Assembly (NCBI RefSeq): GCF_014218355.1
Contig: NZ_AP023368.1
Span: 872,001 to 936,000, forward strand
From: Anaerocolumna chitinilytica
GTDB lineage: Bacteria; Bacillota; Clostridia; Lachnospirales; Lachnospiraceae
Direction of reading: 5' to 3'
DNA: 64,000 nt
In this document: one piece after another, positions 1 through 8,645 of the stretch
How the letters are laid out: each line of letters starts with the position of its first letter
How positions within the stretch are numbered: the first letter of the stretch is position 1
Notes under the pieces: generated by a model
Databases searched by the model: none
The model's input: only the letters and a program-made list of their open reading frames with translations
Told to the model about the DNA's origin: nothing
Program-made: the position numbers and the translations under genes

Positions 1-2
1 AG

Positions 3-383
3 GAGAATACGGTAAGACAGGCAGGCGGTTTTATCATTCAGCTTATGCCTTTCGCAGAAGAGGAAGTAATACAGAAACTGGAGGAAAGAATAGCTGCACT
101 GCCTTCTATCACTACTTTATTAGAGGCTGAAAACACACCGGAGAGTATCCTGACGCTGATTCTCGGGGACATGGGATTGACTTTCCATGATACAATGAAT
201 ACGAATTTCTATTGTAACTGTACCAAGGAAAGGGTAGAGAAAGCAATTGTAAGTATCGGAAAAAAAGAAATACAGGAAATGATCGATGAAAATGAAACGA
301 TAGAAGTAAACTGCCATTTCTGCAGTACAAAATATCATTTTTCAGTAGATGACTTGAAAGAAATCATGAAAAGAAGTAAATAA
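3..383 (+). CDS. hslO: Hsp33 redox chaperone, C-terminal part (5' end outside window)
   Basis: This is the C-terminal 126 residues of the redox-regulated holdase chaperone Hsp33, which protects unfolding proteins in the cytoplasm under oxidative stress. The reading frame is open to the left edge, so the start is missing. The redox switch is visible: a CxC pair (CNC, just after the NTNFY stretch) and a CxxC pair (CHFC) about 34 residues later, which in the family hold a zinc ion when reduced. The spacing and the surrounding residues match the family. A strong terminator follows at 397-436, so this gene ends its transcription unit. Confidence 0.93.
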   Translation, partial: ENTVRQAGGFIIQLMPFAEEEVIQKLEERIAALPSITTLLEAENTPESILTLILGDMGLTFHDTMNTNFYCNCTKERVEKAIVSIGKKEIQEMIDENETIEVNCHFCSTKYHFSVDDLKEIMKRSK

Positions 384-396
384 TTTTGATTATATG

Positions 397-436
397 AACC
401 GGCATTTGTATACAGCATACAGATGCCGGTTTTTTA
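397..436 (+). terminator. Rho-independent terminator of hslO
   Basis: A near-perfect stem pairs 397-411 with 417-431 (AACCGGCAT with ATGCCGGTT at its base) and is followed directly by TTTTTT. It begins 14 bases after the hslO stop. Confidence 0.88.
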
Positions 437-557
437 TAGTTTAATGGTACTAAAATTTCGTGATAAATTCTTACTAGTTACTATAATCAATGTGTTATCC
501 GGTGGTTTTTATTATAAAGTAATGATAGGCCCATTTGGGACATTGTAAAAGATGCAA

Positions 558-586
558 TTGATGAATTTGGATAAATATAGTAAAAT
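558..586 (+). promoter_or_regulatory. Possible sigma-A promoter of the GH94 gene
   Basis: TTGATG at 558-563 and TAAAAT at 581-586 are 17 bases apart, about 100 bases upstream of the chosen GH94 start. No operator-like palindrome was seen around it. This is pattern matching only. Confidence 0.4.
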
Positions 587-690
587 AAGAGTAGCTCGTA
601 TTATCCTACATAATATTATGATAATCTCTGTAAATATAGTAGAGAAATGGTTTGGATACTAAATATTTCGTAAAGAAAAGGAGCACAAAC

Positions 691-3084
691 ATGAATTACG
701 GTTATTTTGATGAAGCACAGAGAGAATACGTTATCACAAGACCGGATACTCCGGCACCCTGGGCTAATTATCTGGGATCTCCGGAATATGGAGCAATTAT
801 CTCCAATAATGCAGGGGGCTATAGCTTTGTAAAGAGCGGTGCCAATGGAAGAATTTTAAGATATCATTTTAACAGTGATGACACTCCGGGGAGATATCTC
901 TATCTAAGAGATGATGTATCCGGTGATTATTGGTCTGCTTCCTGGCAGCCCGTAGGAAAAGACCTGAATGTCTATAAGAATGAATGCCGTCATGGTATGT
1001 CTTATACTCGGATTACGGCAGAGTATGAAGATATTCAGAGTGAGGCCCTCTATTATGTACCCCTTCATAAAACTTATGAGGTATGGAGACTTAAGGTTAA
1101 GAATAATTCTGAAAAGGATAGAAAGATTTCAGCTTTTGGATACGCAGAATTTACCAATGACAGTAATTATGAGCAGGATCAGATTAATCTGCAATATACC
1201 TTATTCATTACAAGAACGTATTTTAAAAAGAATAAAATACTACAGACTATAAATCAGAATGTGGAGAAGAATGAGGAGGGTTCCAACGGACAAGAACGCT
1301 TCTTTGGCTGTGCAGGTGCAGAAGTAACCTCCTTTAACGGAGATAAAGCCGCTTTTCTTGGTGCTTATCGCAGTTATAGTAATCCTATTGCTGTAGAAAG
1401 AGGGCATTGTGATAATGTTTTGAATTATAATTCCAATGGCTGTGCTGCCCTTCAATCAAGCATTTGTTTAAAACCCGGCGAAACGAAAGAAATAGTATAT
1501 ATCCTAGGCAGGCACAACGACAAAGACTCGGATAAGATATTAGAAAGTTACCAAGACCTGAGTATTATAGAGAAGGAATTGCAGGAATTAAAGAATTACT
1601 GGCACGGAAAGCTGGAGCATTTCCAGGTCAACACTCCCAGCAAGGAATTTAATAGTATGATTAATACCTGGAATGCTTACCAGTGTTTCATTACCTTTAT
1701 CTGGTCGAGAGCAGCTTCTTTTGTATACTGCGGGCAAAGAAATGGTTATGGCTACCGGGATACAGTTCAGGATATACAAGGAATCATACATCTCGATGCC
1801 CCAATGGCAAAAGAACGAATCCGTTTCATGCTATCTGCCCAGGTAGATAACGGGGGAGGGCTGCCGCTGGTAAAATATGACCATAACCCGGGACATGAGG
1901 ATACGCCTGATGATTATTCCTATGTACAAGCTACAGGGCACCCCGCTTACAGGGCAGATGATGCCTTATGGCTCTTTCCTACGATATTAAAATATATCGG
2001 TGAGACAGGTGATTCCGGCTTTCTAGAAGAAGTGATTCCATATGCGAATAAAGAGGCGGATACTGTTTATGATCATCTAAAAAGAGCCATCCGGTTTTCT
2101 CTGGAAAGGCTTGGCGACCATAGGATGCCGGCAGGTCTCCATGCGGACTGGAATGACTGTTTAAGACTTGGCAAGAAAGGGGAATCCACCTTTGTTGCTC
2201 TACAGCTGTATTATGCTATGAGCATTATGATAAGCCTGGCAGAAAGCAGAAAGGACATCGAATATGCAGAACATATGAAAGGTGTTCAAAAGGAGCTGTA
2301 TGAAATCATCCAGAACCTTTGCTGGGAAGATGACCGGTTTATCCGTGGAATCAAGGAAGACGGGCAGGTGATAGGTTCCAAGCAGAACAAGGAAGCAAGT
2401 ATGTGGCTGAATCCTCAATCCTGGGCAGTCATCAGCGGTTTGGCGGATAAGCAGCAGGCAGAAGCAGCCTTGGAATCGGTGCATCGTGAATTAAATACAC
2501 CCTTTGGTGTTAGGCTAATGGCCCCTTCCTTTGCAGACCATGCTTTCCCGGGTGCACTTGCCATTCTTTTTAATCCGTCCACAAAAGAAAACGGCGGAAT
2601 ATTTTCACAGCCTCAGGGCTGGATAATTCTTGCTGAAAGCCTTATGGGGCATGGAAACCGTGCTTTTGAATATTTTAAAGAAAGTTCTCCGGCTATGTTA
2701 AATGACCGGGCAGAAATAAGGGTTCTGGAGCCTTATGTGCACGGTCAGTTTACGGAGAGTACGGAGAGCCCGTTTGAAGGCCGTTCCCATGTACACTGGC
2801 TTACAGGAACCGCCTCCACTGTTATGGTTGGTTGTGTGGAAGGAATTCTTGGAATGAGACCGGATCTGAATGGACTTCGAGTTGCTCCCTCCATTCCCTC
2901 TGAATGGAAGGAACTTACCATGAAAAAGATATTCCGCGGAAAATGTTTAAACATAAGGATTGAAAACAAAGACGGAGCAGAAAGCGGGTTCAGGGAAATG
3001 TATCTGAATGGAGAAAGGCTGACGGATAATTATATTTCAGAAGCAGAAATGAAAGAAGAGAATGAAATATTGCTGGTTATGTGA
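691..3084 (+). CDS. GH94 family disaccharide phosphorylase (cellobiose phosphorylase-like)
   Basis: Members of GH94 split a beta-linked disaccharide with inorganic phosphate, giving alpha-glucose 1-phosphate and a free sugar in the cytoplasm. The 797-residue protein has the family N-terminus (NYGYFDEAQREYVITRPD), the GYRDTVQD segment, the HADWNDC motif around residues 484-490 that carries the catalytic aspartate, and the late HWLTGTAS motif. It has no signal peptide. The start at 691 is chosen because AAAAGGAG lies at 676-683; an upstream in-frame start at 652 has no ribosome site and adds unrelated residues. The substrate (cellobiose, laminaribiose, chitobiose or other) cannot be decided by eye. 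The gene stands alone, with the hslO terminator before it and an inverted repeat after it. Confidence 0.88.
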   Translation: MNYGYFDEAQREYVITRPDTPAPWANYLGSPEYGAIISNNAGGYSFVKSGANGRILRYHFNSDDTPGRYLYLRDDVSGDYWSASWQPVGKDLNVYKNECRHGMSYTRITAEYEDIQSEALYYVPLHKTYEVWRLKVKNNSEKDRKISAFGYAEFTNDSNYEQDQINLQYTLFITRTYFKKNKILQTINQNVEKNEEGSNGQERFFGCAGAEVTSFNGDKAAFLGAYRSYSNPIAVERGHCDNVLNYNSNGCAALQSSICLKPGETKEIVYILGRHNDKDSDKILESYQDLSIIEKELQELKNYWHGKLEHFQVNTPSKEFNSMINTWNAYQCFITFIWSRAASFVYCGQRNGYGYRDTVQDIQGIIHLDAPMAKERIRFMLSAQVDNGGGLPLVKYDHNPGHEDTPDDYSYVQATGHPAYRADDALWLFPTILKYIGETGDSGFLEEVIPYANKEADTVYDHLKRAIRFSLERLGDHRMPAGLHADWNDCLRLGKKGESTFVALQLYYAMSIMISLAESRKDIEYAEHMKGVQKELYEIIQNLCWEDDRFIRGIKEDGQVIGSKQNKEASMWLNPQSWAVISGLADKQQAEAALESVHRELNTPFGVRLMAPSFADHAFPGALAILFNPSTKENGGIFSQPQGWIILAESLMGHGNRAFEYFKESSPAMLNDRAEIRVLEPYVHGQFTESTESPFEGRSHVHWLTGTASTVMVGCVEGILGMRPDLNGLRVAPSIPSEWKELTMKKIFRGKCLNIRIENKDGAESGFREMYLNGERLTDNYISEAEMKEENEILLVM

Positions 3085-3103
3085 TAATACTTTATAAATG
3101 AAA

Positions 3104-3180
3104 GAAAGTGTCTGTCAAACAGAAGGTAATGGAAGGTATATTCTTCATAACCGCTATTTGCATCAGACACTTTCATTTTT
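3104..3180. terminator. Convergent terminator-like inverted repeat between GH94 and xre
   Basis: GAAAGTGTCTG at 3104-3114 pairs perfectly with CAGACACTTTC at 3164-3174, followed on the plus strand by ATTTTT. The loop is long (about 49 bases). The right arm overlaps the last codons of the minus-strand xre gene, so it could terminate either side. Confidence 0.55.
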
Positions 3181-3603
3181 GGATAATAACTCCAAACGGT
3201 ATCGCTCAAGCTCCCTTGTGATTTCGCTGTCTATGGGCTGCTCTTTGTAGAGCTCTATCATTTTTCCTATAATAAGTTCTTTGTTTTCAGTACTTAATCT
3301 ATCAAAATAACGCAGTATCTTTCGGTGCTCGCTGGTCAGGGTGCTCGTCTGATAATTCGTTGCTTCATTCAGGTTGTTTTGTGAGAGAGTATCCGGAGAA
3401 TTACTTCCTTCGCTAAGCCCTAGCAAAAAGTCTGTGGAAACATAAAAGAATTTCGCCAGAGACAACAGAGTATCAACGGTCGGCAGTTTCTTGCCGCTTT
3501 CATAATATGCGATAGTACTCTGGGTAAGATTCAATTTATGTGCCAAATCCTTCTGGGTTAATCCTTTGAGTTCTCTTAGCTCCTTTAATCTTACATCGAA
3601 CAA
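3163..3603 (-). CDS. XRE-family transcriptional regulator
   Basis: A 146-residue DNA-binding protein with an N-terminal helix-turn-helix at about residues 6-60 (RLKELRELKGLTQKDLA, then STIAYYESGKKLPTVDTL), typical of phage-repressor-like regulators. The C-terminal half is polar and helical, without a recognised ligand domain. A GGGGGTG ribosome site lies just upstream of the start. A good promoter is at 3629-3657 on the same strand, and about 25 bases further out a second strong promoter faces the other way with a palindrome in its spacer. This regulator may therefore control itself and the divergent transcript. The target is not known. Confidence 0.88.
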   Translation of the reverse strand: MFDVRLKELRELKGLTQKDLAHKLNLTQSTIAYYESGKKLPTVDTLLSLAKFFYVSTDFLLGLSEGSNSPDTLSQNNLNEATNYQTSTLTSEHRKILRYFDRLSTENKELIIGKMIELYKEQPIDSEITRELERYRLELLSKNESV

Positions 3604-3628
3604 TTCTACACCCCCTAACGTTTGTTAT

Positions 3629-3657
3629 TATATAATAAGTTTTAGCAATTATGTAAA
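3629..3657 (-). promoter_or_regulatory. Promoter of the xre gene
   Basis: On the minus strand TTTACA (plus coordinates 3652-3657) and TATATA (3629-3634) are separated by 17 bases, placing transcription start a short distance before the xre ribosome site. Confidence 0.5.
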
Positions 3658-3682
3658 AATATAACTAAAGCAAATAATCATA

Positions 3683-3711
3683 TTGACAAATATGACTAAT
3701 AGTCATATAAT
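3683..3711 (+). promoter_or_regulatory. Consensus promoter with internal palindromic operator
   Basis: TTGACA at 3683-3688 and TATAAT at 3706-3711, both perfect consensus boxes, are 17 bases apart. The spacer contains the perfect palindrome TGACTAATAGTCA at 3693-3705, placed where a bound repressor would block RNA polymerase. It diverges from the xre promoter, so the XRE protein is the obvious candidate ligand, by inference only. Confidence 0.72.
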
Positions 3712-3716
3712 AATAA

Positions 3717-3919
3717 ATGTAACAAGCAACAAGCTGGATTTTTGTAGGAGAATTTAGCTTACAGGTTATCATACAAGGTACTATTGATAAAATACCGCAA
3801 TTATTAGATACTATTCCCCTCAAAGTAATTTTCTTTAATCGGATTTTATCGCTGGTACACAAAAGGTAAGCCTGATCAAGAAAGTCTGCAAGTATAAGAA
3901 ATTAACTTGCAGACTTTTT
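3717..3919 (+). ncRNA. Candidate small RNA or remnant transcript (about 200 nt)
   Basis: Between the consensus promoter at 3683-3711 and a 12-bp perfect hairpin terminator at 3882-3919 I found no open frame of useful length: ATG at 3717 is followed at once by a stop, and other start codons run only a few codons. The region is therefore best described as a short transcript without an evident protein. It could be a small regulatory RNA controlled by the adjacent XRE regulator, or the shell of a decayed gene. No known RNA family is recognised. Confidence 0.4.
3882..3919 (+). terminator. Rho-independent terminator closing the candidate small transcript
   Basis: AAGTCTGCAAGT at 3882-3893 pairs perfectly with ACTTGCAGACTT at 3905-3916, followed by further T residues to 3919. 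Confidence 0.88.
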
Positions 3920-4028
3920 GCTGTGTATCTTTCTGGAATTCATACAGCTTTCTATCATTCGAAAGAAAGGGAACTAAGCTAAAATTAACAAAGAAAAAAG
4001 CCTGGACTAATAAGAAAAACATAGTGGA

Positions 4029-4057
4029 TTGATAAATATATTAGATGAACTTATAAC
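4029..4057 (+). promoter_or_regulatory. Possible promoter of the purC region
   Basis: TTGATA at 4029-4034 and TATAAC at 4052-4057 are 17 bases apart, about 150 bases before purC. The leader also carries a direct repeat ATTGCGA at 4094-4100 and 4108-4114. I looked for the conserved core of a purine riboswitch and did not find it. Confidence 0.4.
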
Positions 4058-4214
4058 TATGATTAGTATAAAAATGCCTAATCAGGGCTTCAAATTGCGA
4101 TTTTTCTATTGCGAATCTAATTTTGTAAGTTATAATAAGAAGAGTAAGACAAGTTGACTTTCAATTTTTAAGTAGTAACGAACTATGTGATAAGAACACA
4201 GATAGGAGCCGTAT

Positions 4215-4922
4215 ATGGAAAAATTAGAAATGCTTTATGAAGGTAAAGCTAAGAAAGTTTATAAAACAGCACAGGAAGATGTTTATATTGTTGATTATAA
4301 AGACGATGCTACTGCATTTAATGGCTTAAAAAAAGGAACCATAGTCGGAAAAGGCGTTATTAATAACCGCATGTCCAACCATATGTTTAAACTGCTGGAA
4401 AATGAAGGTGTTCCAACTCACTATATCGAAGAATTAAGCGACAGGGAAACTGCTGTTAAGAAAGTTGAAATTGTTCCTTTGGAAGTTATTATACGTAATG
4501 TATCTGCAGGCAGTTTTTCAAAGAAGTTAGGAATGGAAGAAGGTATTAAATTACTTGCTCCCACCCTGGAATTCAGTTATAAAAATGATGATCTGGGTGA
4601 CCCTATGATTAATGATTATTATGCAATTGCTTTAGGTCTTGCTACAAGAGAAGAGATTGACAAGATTTCAAAGATGGCATTTAAGGTAAATGAAGTTCTT
4701 TGCAAGTATTTTGAGGAATGCGGCATTGAATTAATAGATTTTAAGATTGAGTTCGGCAGGAGCAAAGGGGAAGTTATCCTGGCTGATGAGATATCACCGG
4801 ATACTTGCAGACTTTGGGACATCAGAACCCATGAAAAACTGGATAAAGATCGTTTCAGAAGAGATATGGGCGGGGTAGAAGATGCCTATGCCGAAGTATT
4901 AAAGAGAATCGGTCTGGCGTAA
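4215..4922 (+). CDS. purC: Phosphoribosylaminoimidazole-succinocarboxamide synthase (SAICAR synthetase)
   Basis: The enzyme joins CAIR and aspartate using ATP in de novo purine synthesis. The 235-residue length is normal for bacterial PurC. Visible family features are the N-terminal [10 protein letters not shown], the [18 protein letters not shown] segment and the [12 protein letters not shown] motif that binds substrate and metal. A GGAG ribosome site precedes the ATG. It is the first of three purine genes in a row (purC, purF, purB), each separated by a hairpin-containing spacer. Confidence 0.97.
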   Translation: MEKLEMLYEGKAKKVYKTAQEDVYIVDYKDDATAFNGLKKGTIVGKGVINNRMSNHMFKLLENEGVPTHYIEELSDRETAVKKVEIVPLEVIIRNVSAGSFSKKLGMEEGIKLLAPTLEFSYKNDDLGDPMINDYYAIALGLATREEIDKISKMAFKVNEVLCKYFEECGIELIDFKIEFGRSKGEVILADEISPDTCRLWDIRTHEKLDKDRFRRDMGGVEDAYAEVLKRIGLA

Positions 4923-4933
4923 GAGTAATCAAG

Positions 4934-4990
4934 GGTTGCTGCAGGAATAGTAATAAGTACATCTCGTACTGATTTTGCAGCAGCCTTTCT
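4934..4990 (+). terminator. Hairpin between purC and purF (weak terminator or attenuator)
   Basis: GGTTGCTGCA at 4934-4943 pairs with TGCAGCAGCC at 4976-4985 with one wobble, and the loop holds a smaller AGTAC/GTACT stem. It is followed by TTTCTTC rather than a clean T run, so termination is probably partial. Confidence 0.45.
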
Positions 4991-5046
4991 TCATTCGATG
5001 GAACAGATACTATAGGTATCTAAAGTGATAGTAGAAAGGATTATAG

Positions 5047-6489
5047 ATGGATAATAACACACAAATTGATACCTGGATATCGGACGAAATTCACGAGGAA
5101 TGTGGAGTTTTCGGAATCTATGATTTTGATGGTAATGATATTGCTTCTTCCATATATTACGGCTTGTTTGCCCTGCAGCACAGAGGGCAGGAGAGCTGTG
5201 GTATTGCTGTCAGCGATACCAGCGGACCAAAGGGAAGTGTAAAGTCCTATAAAGGAATGGGACTGGTAAATGAAGTTTTTACCCCGGAGAGTATAGAAAA
5301 TCTAACGGGTAATATCGGTGTGGGACATGTACGCTATTCTACCGCCGGAGCCAGTAACAGAGAGAATACCCAGCCTTTGGTATTAAATTATGTCAAGGGC
5401 ACCCTGGCGCTGGCACATAATGGGAATCTGGTCAATGCACCGGAATTAAAAGCAAAGCTGGCATATACCGGAGCTATTTTTCAGACTACCATTGACTCGG
5501 AAGTAATTGCCTATCTGATAGCGAGAGAGAGACTTCAGACCAGGAGTGTAGAGGAAGCGGTTAAGAATGCAATGTTAAAATTAAAGGGAGCCTACTCCCT
5601 TGTTATTATGAGCCCCAGAAAGCTTATCGGAGCCAGGGACCCCTTTGGATTCAGACCTCTTTGTATCGGCAAGAGAGGGAATTCCTACGTATTGGCTTCC
5701 GAAAGTGCGGCACTTGATACGGTTGGTGCAGATTTTGTAAGGGATGTTGAGCCCGGAGAAGTCGTTATGATAAATAAAGATGGTATTCATTCCGATATGT
5801 CCATGGTACAGCCAAGAAAGGCAAAGTGTATATTTGAATATATCTACTTTGCAAGACCGGACAGTTGCCTGGACTCCGTCAGCGTATACAATTCCAGAAT
5901 TATGGCAGGAAGAATATTAGCTCAGACCTACCCTGTGGAAGCAGACATTGTAGTCGGTGTACCGGATTCCGGTAATGCAGCAGCTTACGGATATTCTCTT
6001 GAATCAGGGATACAGCTTGCCACTGCCTTTGTAAAGAACAGCTATGTGGGCAGAACCTTTATCAAGCCCAAGCAGTCTATGAGAGAGTCCAGTGTAAAGA
6101 TAAAGCTCAATGTATTAAAGGACGTAGTTAAGGGAAAGCGCGTTATTATGATAGATGACTCTATTGTCCGGGGAACTACCAGTGAACGCATTGTACGAAT
6201 GTTAAAGAGTGCAGGGGCAAAAGAAGTTCATGTTAGAATAAGCTCACCTCCTTTTCTCTATCCCTGTTATTTTGGAACCGATGTACCCTCTGATGATCAG
6301 TTAATCGCTCACAATAATACGGTAGAAAAAATCAGAGATATGATAGGAGCAGATTCCTTGGGATATCTGGGAGTTGACAGGTTAAGTGAGTTAATAGAAG
6401 GAGACAAAGGCTATTGCGATGCCTGCTTTACCGGGAATTACCCGATCGAACCGCCAAAAGAGGATATTCGGGGCGATTATGAAAGATAA
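5047..6489 (+). CDS. purF: Amidophosphoribosyltransferase
   Basis: PurF catalyses the committed step of purine synthesis, making phosphoribosylamine from PRPP and glutamine. The 480-residue protein is of the Bacillus type: a short propeptide precedes the catalytic cysteine (Cys19 in HEECGVFGIYD), followed by the class II glutaminase domain (GHVRYSTAG, LAHNGNL) and a phosphoribosyltransferase domain with the PRPP motif VIMIDDSIVRGTTS. Cysteines in KAKCIFEY, LYPCYFG and GYCDAC fit the iron-sulfur cluster ligands of this subgroup. GAAAGGA precedes the start. It lies downstream of purC and upstream of purB. Confidence 0.97.
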   Translation: MDNNTQIDTWISDEIHEECGVFGIYDFDGNDIASSIYYGLFALQHRGQESCGIAVSDTSGPKGSVKSYKGMGLVNEVFTPESIENLTGNIGVGHVRYSTAGASNRENTQPLVLNYVKGTLALAHNGNLVNAPELKAKLAYTGAIFQTTIDSEVIAYLIARERLQTRSVEEAVKNAMLKLKGAYSLVIMSPRKLIGARDPFGFRPLCIGKRGNSYVLASESAALDTVGADFVRDVEPGEVVMINKDGIHSDMSMVQPRKAKCIFEYIYFARPDSCLDSVSVYNSRIMAGRILAQTYPVEADIVVGVPDSGNAAAYGYSLESGIQLATAFVKNSYVGRTFIKPKQSMRESSVKIKLNVLKDVVKGKRVIMIDDSIVRGTTSERIVRMLKSAGAKEVHVRISSPPFLYPCYFGTDVPSDDQLIAHNNTVEKIRDMIGADSLGYLGVDRLSELIEGDKGYCDACFTGNYPIEPPKEDIRGDYER

Positions 6490-6554
6490 AGAATAGCAAA
6501 AATCAGACTTGCTTTTCTGTCAGTTATTAAGGATAATAGGATAGGAAAGAAAAA

Positions 6555-6600
6555 GGGGAGTGCAGGAAGAAAAATAGAACTTTTATCCTGCAGTCCCTTG
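6555..6600 (+). terminator. Hairpin upstream of purB (possible attenuator)
   Basis: GGGGAGTGCAGGA at 6555-6567 pairs with TCCTGCAGTCCCT at 6586-6598 with two mismatches. Only a few T residues follow, so this may be a processing or partial attenuation site rather than a true end point. Confidence 0.35.
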
Positions 6601-6666
6601 TTTGGGGATAGAGAAATCCATATCACAATAGATACGTTAAAAACCGTACAGTTACAGGAGGCAGTA

Positions 6667-8100
6667 ATGAGTAATGATAAATATGTAAGCCCTATGTCAG
6701 AAAGATATGCCAGTAAAAGGATGCAGTATATTTTTTCTCCGGATATGAAGTTTCGAACCTGGAGAAAGTTATGGGTAGCACTTGCAGAAGCAGAGATGGA
6801 GCTGGGACTTCCCGTTACGAAAGAGCAGATAGATGAACTTAAAAAATATCAGGATGATATCAACTATGATGTAGCAAGAGAAAGAGAAGCACTGGTACGT
6901 CATGATGTTATGTCCCATGTCTATGCTTATGGTGTTCAGTGTGAGAAGGCGAAGGGAATTATTCATCTAGGAGCCACCTCCTGCTATGTCGGAGATAATA
7001 CCGATATAATTGTAATGACAGAGGCTTTGAAAGAAATCCGCACGAAGCTCTTAAATGTAATGGATAAGTTAAAGGATTTTGCCTATGAATACAGAGATTT
7101 ACCAACTCTTGCCTTTACTCATTTTCAGCCGGCTCAGCCTACTACCGTAGGAAAGAGAGCTGCCCTTTGGCTGATGGAATTAAAACTGGATTTTGATGAT
7201 GTGGAATATATAATCGATTCCATGAGATTACTTGGTTCCAAAGGCACAACCGGAACCCAGGCAAGCTTCTTGGAACTCTTTGAAGGTGATCATGAAAAAG
7301 TAAAAGAACTGGATAAAAGAATTGCAAGAAAGATGGGATATGTGGATTGTTATCCGGTGTCCGGACAGACTTATTCCAGAAAAGTGGACACGAGAGTGTT
7401 GAATATACTGGCAGGTATTGCCGCCAGTGCTCACAAGTTCTCCAATGATATCAGACTTTTACAGCATTTAAAGGAAATTGAGGAGCCTTTTGAAAAGAAC
7501 CAGATAGGATCTTCTGCAATGGCATATAAGAGAAATCCCATGAGAAGTGAGCGTATCGCTTCCCTTGCTAATTATGTTATCTGTGATGCCTTAAATCCTG
7601 CTATCACCTCTTCTACCCAGTGGTTTGAGAGAACGCTGGATGATTCTGCCAATAAACGTATCAGTGTACCGGAAGCCTTTCTGGCAGTGGATGGTATCCT
7701 GGATCTGTATTTGAATGTAGTAGACGGACTGGTGGTATATCCCAAGGTTATCGAAAAGCACTTGCTGGCAGAGCTTCCCTTTATGGCCACAGAAAATATC
7801 ATGATGGATGCCGTAAAAGCGGGCGGTGACAGACAGGAGCTGCATGAGAAGATTCGTACTCTGTCCATGGAAGCCGGAAGAAATGTAAAGGAAAAAGGGC
7901 TGGAGAATAATCTTCTGGAATTAATCGCAGCAGACCCTTCCTTTAATCTGACCTTGGAGGAGTTGAAGAACACCATGGAACCCAAGAAATATATCGGGCG
8001 TTCCAAAGAACAGGTAGAGGAATTTATAGAGGAAGTAATAAAACCGATACTGGATGAAAATAAAGAATATCTTGGAATTACAGCAGATATTAAAGTTTGA
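6667..8100 (+). CDS. purB: Adenylosuccinate lyase
   Basis: PurB acts twice in purine synthesis, splitting SAICAR and adenylosuccinate to release fumarate. The 477-residue protein belongs to the fumarase/aspartase superfamily; the signature loop is seen as SSAMAYKRNPMRSE, and the histidine regions as HDVMSHVYA and THFQPAQPTT. I chose the ATG at 6667 because AGGAGG lies at 6656-6661; a start at 6598 would add 23 residues that read through this ribosome site. It is followed by a strong terminator, closing the purine block. It works directly with purA at 15098 in making AMP. Confidence 0.96.
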   Translation: MSNDKYVSPMSERYASKRMQYIFSPDMKFRTWRKLWVALAEAEMELGLPVTKEQIDELKKYQDDINYDVAREREALVRHDVMSHVYAYGVQCEKAKGIIHLGATSCYVGDNTDIIVMTEALKEIRTKLLNVMDKLKDFAYEYRDLPTLAFTHFQPAQPTTVGKRAALWLMELKLDFDDVEYIIDSMRLLGSKGTTGTQASFLELFEGDHEKVKELDKRIARKMGYVDCYPVSGQTYSRKVDTRVLNILAGIAASAHKFSNDIRLLQHLKEIEEPFEKNQIGSSAMAYKRNPMRSERIASLANYVICDALNPAITSSTQWFERTLDDSANKRISVPEAFLAVDGILDLYLNVVDGLVVYPKVIEKHLLAELPFMATENIMMDAVKAGGDRQELHEKIRTLSMEAGRNVKEKGLENNLLELIAADPSFNLTLEELKNTMEPKKYIGRSKEQVEEFIEEVIKPILDENKEYLGITADIKV

Positions 8101-8140
8101 TGCAAATAAAAACAGAATTCTTATGATTTTACCATAAAAA

Positions 8141-8188
8141 GACACGGCAAGCTGGAAAAGAACTCTTCCTGCTTGTCGTGTCCTTTTT
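8141..8188 (+). terminator. Rho-independent terminator of purB
   Basis: GACACGGCAAGCTGGAA at 8141-8157 pairs with TTCCTGCTTGTCGTGTC at 8166-8182 with one mismatch and a wobble, followed by CTTTTT. Confidence 0.88.
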
Positions 8189-8645
8189 GATTGAAAGAGA
8201 ACTATATTGTTATTTAGTTCTAATAAATCCAAATTTAAACTGTCATACTTTAAATTATTAAAATAATGGATATAATTGGAACAATAACGGGAATTTCAAA
8301 AAGATAATTCGCAAATAAGTACCTTAAGACGCATTTTCTTACTTTTATTAATAATTACACTAAAAGTTAAAAAATTACAATTGCAGTAATGAAAAAACAA
8401 TGCTAAGATATGGAAAATATTATGGAGTGAATTGACAGCAAGGTGAGGCTGTTTTTGTTAAAAGGTATAGATAGTTTGATATAAACCTGGCACATTTTCC
8501 GATATGAGCCTGGCTTATATAAAGATTAACAGGGGGAGGGGAGAAGATGAATCATTGTCCAAATGATTCTTAATAAGTTGGACAAGCAGTTAATATACTT
8601 TGTTTAACTTATGGAAGCAAAAATAATGTAAAAGGGGTATTTACT
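8189..8645 (+). promoter_or_regulatory. Leader region of the GH5 gene with an 8-codon mini-ORF and an inverted repeat
   Basis: This 457-base AT-rich stretch has no gene of normal size. TTGTTA at 8455-8460 and GATATA at 8478-8483 with 17-base spacing are a weak promoter guess. A purine-rich AGGGGGAGGGGAG ribosome-like site precedes ATG at 8547, opening the 8-residue frame MNHCPNDS that stops at 8573. TTGTCCAA (8555-8562) and TTGGACAA (8578-8585) form a perfect inverted repeat overlapping that mini-ORF. It may be an operator, a leader hairpin or coincidence. Confidence 0.35.

Noticed and set aside
4020..4214. Purine riboswitch in the purC leader
   Set aside because: The conserved junction core and paired loops of the purine aptamer could not be found; only a short direct repeat is present.
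7572..8105. Minus-strand frame of 177 codons opposite purB
   Set aside because: It is fully inside the conserved purB gene and its serine-rich, low-quality composition is that of an antisense shadow.
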